64,000 bases of DNA, from the NCBI RefSeq assembly GCF_004361695.1, contig NZ_SNVW01000003.1, positions 310,001 to 374,000 on the forward strand, written 5' to 3'. The stretch is from Curtobacterium flaccumfaciens. GTDB lineage: Bacteria; Actinomycetota; Actinomycetes; Actinomycetales; Microbacteriaceae. Below the pieces are notes generated by a model. The model saw nothing but the letters and a program-made list of their open reading frames with translations. It was not told the origin of the DNA and ran no database searches. Both the position numbers and the translations under genes were made by a program. Position 1 is the first letter of the stretch, and every line of letters starts with the position of its first letter. Positions 61,456 through 64,000 of this stretch are shown here, piece by piece.

Positions 61456-62730
61456 ATGGGCGCCGACACCTGGATCGCCTTCGGGCTCGTCATCCTCTTC
61501 GTGCTCGTCGGCGGGGTGTTCGCCGCCGCCGAGATCGCCCTCGTCTCCCTGCGTGAGTCGCAGCTGCAGCAGCTCGAGCGCCGCGGGTCCCGGGGCATGC
61601 GCGTCGCCGAGCTCGGCCGCGACCCGAACCGGTTCCTGTCCGCCGTGCAGATCGGCGTGACCGTCGCGGGGTTCTTCTCGGCCGCCTACGGTGCGTCGTC
61701 GATCGCGCCCGACGTCGCGCCGCTGCTCGGTGGACTCGGGCTCGACCAGGGGACGGCCGAGGTCGTCGCCCTCGTGCTGATGACCCTCGTGATCGCCTAC
61801 CTGTCGCTCGTGTTCGGCGAGCTCGTGCCGAAGCGACTCGCGCTGCAGCGGGCCGAGGGCTTCTCGATGGCCGTCGCCCCGACGCTCGACCGCTTCGCGA
61901 CCGCGATGCGTCCGGTCATCTGGCTGCTGTCGAAGTCCACCGACGCGGTCGTCCGGCTGCTCGGCGGGGACCCGAACGCCCGCAGCGAGTCGATGAGCAC
62001 CGAGGAGCTCCGCGGCCTCGTCGACGAGCACGACGCGATCGACCCGCAGGGCCGACGCATCGCCCGGAGCGCACTCGACGCCGGCGACCGCATCCTCCGC
62101 GAGTCGATGCGCCCCTGGTACGACGTGTCGACGATCGACGCCTCGGTCTCCATCGCCGAGGCCACCGACCACGCCATCGCGGCCGGGCACTCCCGCTACC
62201 TCGTCACCGACGGGTCGCGGGACCACGTCGACGGGTTCGTGCACCTCCGCGACCTGCTCCGGCCGGTCGACCCATCGGCGCGGGTCGCGACCCTCGTCCG
62301 ACCGGTGCTGGCGCTGCCCGAGACGAAGTCGCTGTCGAGCGCCATCGCGGACATGCGCACCGACGGCCACCAGATCGCCCTCGTCGTGGACGAGTACGGC
62401 GGCAGCGCCGGCATGGTCACGCTCGAGGCGCTGCTCGAGGACCTCGTCGGCCGCATCCGCGACGAGTGGGACACCGCCGAGTACGACGAGTCGACCGCGG
62501 CGCAGGACGGCGTCGACGGGGCGACCGTCCTCGAGGACCTCGCGGCCGACGGCGGCCCGGTCCTGCCCGACGGCGACTACGAGACCGTCGGCGGCCTGGT
62601 GCAGGTGTTCCTCGATCGGATCCCCGCGGTGGGCGACGTCGTCGAGGCGGGCGACCACCGGCTCGAGGTGACCGCCATGGACGGTCACCGCGTCGCGCGG
62701 GTCCGCATCTCGCCCGTCGTGACCGCCTGA
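61456..62730 (+). CDS. CNNM/CBS-domain (HlyC/CorC-type) transporter
   Basis: A 424-residue protein: CNNM/DUF21 membrane part (about 1-180, with RESQLQQLERRG), two CBS domains, and a CorC_HlyC C-terminal domain (about 345-424, DGDYETVGGLVQVFLDRIPAVGD). Such proteins export Mg2+ or another divalent cation. Starts at ATG 61456. Confidence 0.92.
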   Translation: MGADTWIAFGLVILFVLVGGVFAAAEIALVSLRESQLQQLERRGSRGMRVAELGRDPNRFLSAVQIGVTVAGFFSAAYGASSIAPDVAPLLGGLGLDQGTAEVVALVLMTLVIAYLSLVFGELVPKRLALQRAEGFSMAVAPTLDRFATAMRPVIWLLSKSTDAVVRLLGGDPNARSESMSTEELRGLVDEHDAIDPQGRRIARSALDAGDRILRESMRPWYDVSTIDASVSIAEATDHAIAAGHSRYLVTDGSRDHVDGFVHLRDLLRPVDPSARVATLVRPVLALPETKSLSSAIADMRTDGHQIALVVDEYGGSAGMVTLEALLEDLVGRIRDEWDTAEYDESTAAQDGVDGATVLEDLAADGGPVLPDGDYETVGGLVQVFLDRIPAVGDVVEAGDHRLEVTAMDGHRVARVRISPVVTA

Positions 62731-62789
62731 CGAGTGCCGGGTACCGCCAGTGCCCCCGACCTCCCGGCCGCGCGACGTACGCTCGACCC

Positions 62790-63707
62790 ATGGGTATCGA
62801 CGTGCGCAACGAGATCCGCGACTTCCTGTCCTCCCGACGGGCGCGGCTCACCCCCGAGCAGGTCGGCATGCCGTCGTTCGGCGGTGGGATCCGGCGGGTG
62901 CCGGGGCTCCGTCGCCACGAGGTCGCCATGCTCGCCGGCGTCAGCGTCGACTACTACACGCGGCTCGAACGCGGCTCGCTCAAGGGTGTCTCGGACAGCG
63001 TGCTCGACGGCCTCGCGAGCGCGTTGCAGCTCGACGAGGACGAGCGCGTGCACCTCTGGGACCTCGCCCGCCTGGCGAACGCCGGCGTGAAGGTCATGCA
63101 CCGCAACGTCCCGACCCGGGTCCGACCCGGCGTGCAGCGACTGCTCGACGCGATCACCGGGGCGCCCGCGTGGGTCCGCAACGAGCGCGGCGACGTCGTC
63201 GCGACGAACGAGCTCGGGCACGCGCTGTACTCGCCGATGTTCGCCGGGCCCGGGCGTCCCGTGAACACCGCACGCTTCACGTTCCTCGACCCCGCGGCGA
63301 AGGAGTTCTTCCCGGACTGGGCGCAGACCGCTCGCGACGCCGTGGCGATCCTCCGTGCGGCCGCGGTGTCGAACCCGTGCGAGCCCGGCCTCGTCACCCT
63401 CGTCGGCGAGCTGTCCACCCGCAGCGAGGAGTTCCGCACGTGGTGGGCGGCGCACGACGTCCGGATGCACCGCACCGGCAAGAAGCGGATCATGCACCCG
63501 ATCGTCGGCGAGCTGCGGCTCGACTACGAGGCGCTCGACCTCGTCGCGGACCCGGGCCTCGTCATGTTCTCGTACTCGGCCGAGCCGGGCAGCGAGTCGG
63601 AACGGTCCCTGTCGCTCCTCGGGTCGTGGGCGGCCACCGAGCGGGCCGAGCACGACGCCGAACGCACCCGCTCGGACGCGGAGCGCCAGTCCGAGTCCGT
63701 CGACTGA
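62790..63707 (+). CDS. MmyB-type XRE regulator with C-terminal ligand domain
   Basis: A 305-residue protein. HTH_31-type helix-turn-helix (RRHEVAMLAGVSVDYYTRLERG) and an MmyB-like C-terminal domain (about 105-275: APAWVRNERGDVVATNELGHAL, LSTRSEEFRTWWAAHDVR). These regulators sense fatty-acid-like or other ligands and often sit beside the gene they control. TACGCT ends 6 nt before ATG 62790 (leaderless). A gene starts 3 nt after its stop. Confidence 0.92.
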   Translation: MGIDVRNEIRDFLSSRRARLTPEQVGMPSFGGGIRRVPGLRRHEVAMLAGVSVDYYTRLERGSLKGVSDSVLDGLASALQLDEDERVHLWDLARLANAGVKVMHRNVPTRVRPGVQRLLDAITGAPAWVRNERGDVVATNELGHALYSPMFAGPGRPVNTARFTFLDPAAKEFFPDWAQTARDAVAILRAAAVSNPCEPGLVTLVGELSTRSEEFRTWWAAHDVRMHRTGKKRIMHPIVGELRLDYEALDLVADPGLVMFSYSAEPGSESERSLSLLGSWAATERAEHDAERTRSDAERQSESVD

Positions 63708-63710
63708 CCC

Positions 63711-64000
63711 GTGTCCGGTCAGGGCGACCGCGCGTACCGGCGACCGGAGCCGTCCTTCGCGCGGGCGATCGCGAGGGCCCTCGGCGGCGCACGATCGGTG
63801 CTCGAGATCCGGTCCGACGACGACGGTGACGGAGGCGGCAGCAGCAGCGGCAGCAGCGCGGGCTCGTACGCCCCGGCCGACGCCGACGTGACGACCATCG
63901 CCCCGTCCGCGATCGCGCCGTCCGCGATCGCACCGTCCGCGGCCGCGCCCGCGACCGCCCCGTCCGCGCCCGCCGCTCGACTCCCCGCCGCCGACGACAC
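63711..64000 (+). CDS. Methyltransferase-like gene, partial at window edge, with a low-complexity insert
   Basis: An open frame from GTG 63711 to the window end, 96 complete codons. YRRPEPSFARAIARALGGARSVLEI resembles the start of a small class I SAM methyltransferase (arrangement DRYARHRRPDPRIAAAI..., ARSVLNVGAG). Where the SAM loop should follow, there is an insert of about 17 mostly Asp/Gly/Ser residues, then SAGSYAPADADVTTIAPS, where Ala stands at the usual acidic site. A run of AIAPS-like units follows. A decayed or repeat-expanded enzyme is plausible. The reverse strand is also open here, Ala/Asp/Gly-rich, but has no homology to my eye. The stop lies outside the window. Confidence 0.45.
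   Translation, partial: MSGQGDRAYRRPEPSFARAIARALGGARSVLEIRSDDDGDGGGSSSGSSAGSYAPADADVTTIAPSAIAPSAIAPSAAAPATAPSAPAARLPAADD

Noticed and set aside
63719-64000. Minus-strand open frame at the window end
   Set aside because: Low-complexity Ala/Asp/Gly without ribosome site or family pattern; the plus-strand frame carries the recognisable methyltransferase start.

Overview
The window is chromosomal DNA of a very high-GC actinomycete. Its gene set (monomeric NADP-isocitrate dehydrogenase, exonuclease/polymerase of the DNA pol I type without a 5' nuclease, PspC-like peptide, WYL regulator, MmyB-type regulators, GTG starts, tight ATGA/GTGA overlaps, many start codons 6-7 nt after a TANNNT hexamer) fits Microbacteriaceae. 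Curtobacterium is my best guess from memory, not a tested assignment. No rRNA, tRNA, CRISPR array, prophage or insertion sequence was recognised. The window looks like ordinary chromosome with intergenic palindromic repeats and two small defence-type loci.

Layout. 1-9.1 kb: a LuxR-type regulator with a kinase-like ATPase domain, then the potassium-starvation system on the minus strand: two tiny membrane peptides (one is KdpF), KdpA, KdpB, KdpC, a repeat-bearing gap, then the sensor KdpD and regulator KdpE. 9.2-10.3 kb: an Abi_2 (AbiD/AbiF-type) HEPN protein preceded by a promoter and a terminator-like small RNA. 10.3-15.1 kb: WYL regulator/VOC protein, GNAT, RlmA-type rRNA methyltransferase, SDR and aldo/keto reductase. 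15.1-23.2 kb: two acidic paralogous small proteins, an intracellular GH92 mannosidase, a Ser/Thr kinase, a PAP2 phosphatase, an exonuclease/polymerase and a DUF1508 protein.

23.3-34.7 kb is an amino-sugar island. One minus-strand operon holds a Gfo/Idh protein, a lipoprotein sugar binder, two permeases (no ATPase) and a GNAT-like protein. A DeoR-type repressor follows. A plus-strand operon then encodes an AgaS-like SIS enzyme, ROK kinase, NagA/AgaA deacetylase, PfkB kinase and class II aldolase. Together they describe uptake and breakdown of an N-acetylated hexosamine, most simply GalNAc through tagatose phosphates. 34.7-41.8 kb: serine deaminase, PspC peptide, shikimate-dehydrogenase-like enzyme, SRPBCC plus phytoene-desaturase-like pair, and a second Abi-like HEPN protein with its own promoter and terminator-like RNA.

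41.9-48.4 kb: a MacB-type ABC exporter with a divergent TetR gene, then a complete glycine-betaine/choline (OpuC/ProU-type) importer. 48.6-55.6 kb: DinB-like, DUF6197-like and APH-like proteins, a butyrolactone-receptor-like TetR, an AraC regulator ending in an inverted repeat, a GAF/PP2C protein with a lost metal ligand, and a ThuA-like protein. 55.6-64 kb: monomeric Icd, a divergent Na+/H+ antiporter, an unknown protein under a TetR-type palindrome, an M23 endopeptidase with an MtrA-like box, a CNNM/CBS transporter, an MmyB-type regulator and the start of a methyltransferase-like gene that runs off the edge.

The most interesting signal is the pair of HEPN/Abi genes at 9241-10266 and 39373-40065. 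Each sits directly behind a compact RNA unit (promoter, hairpin, U-rich run), the layout expected of RNA-antitoxin/HEPN-toxin (abiF-type) systems.
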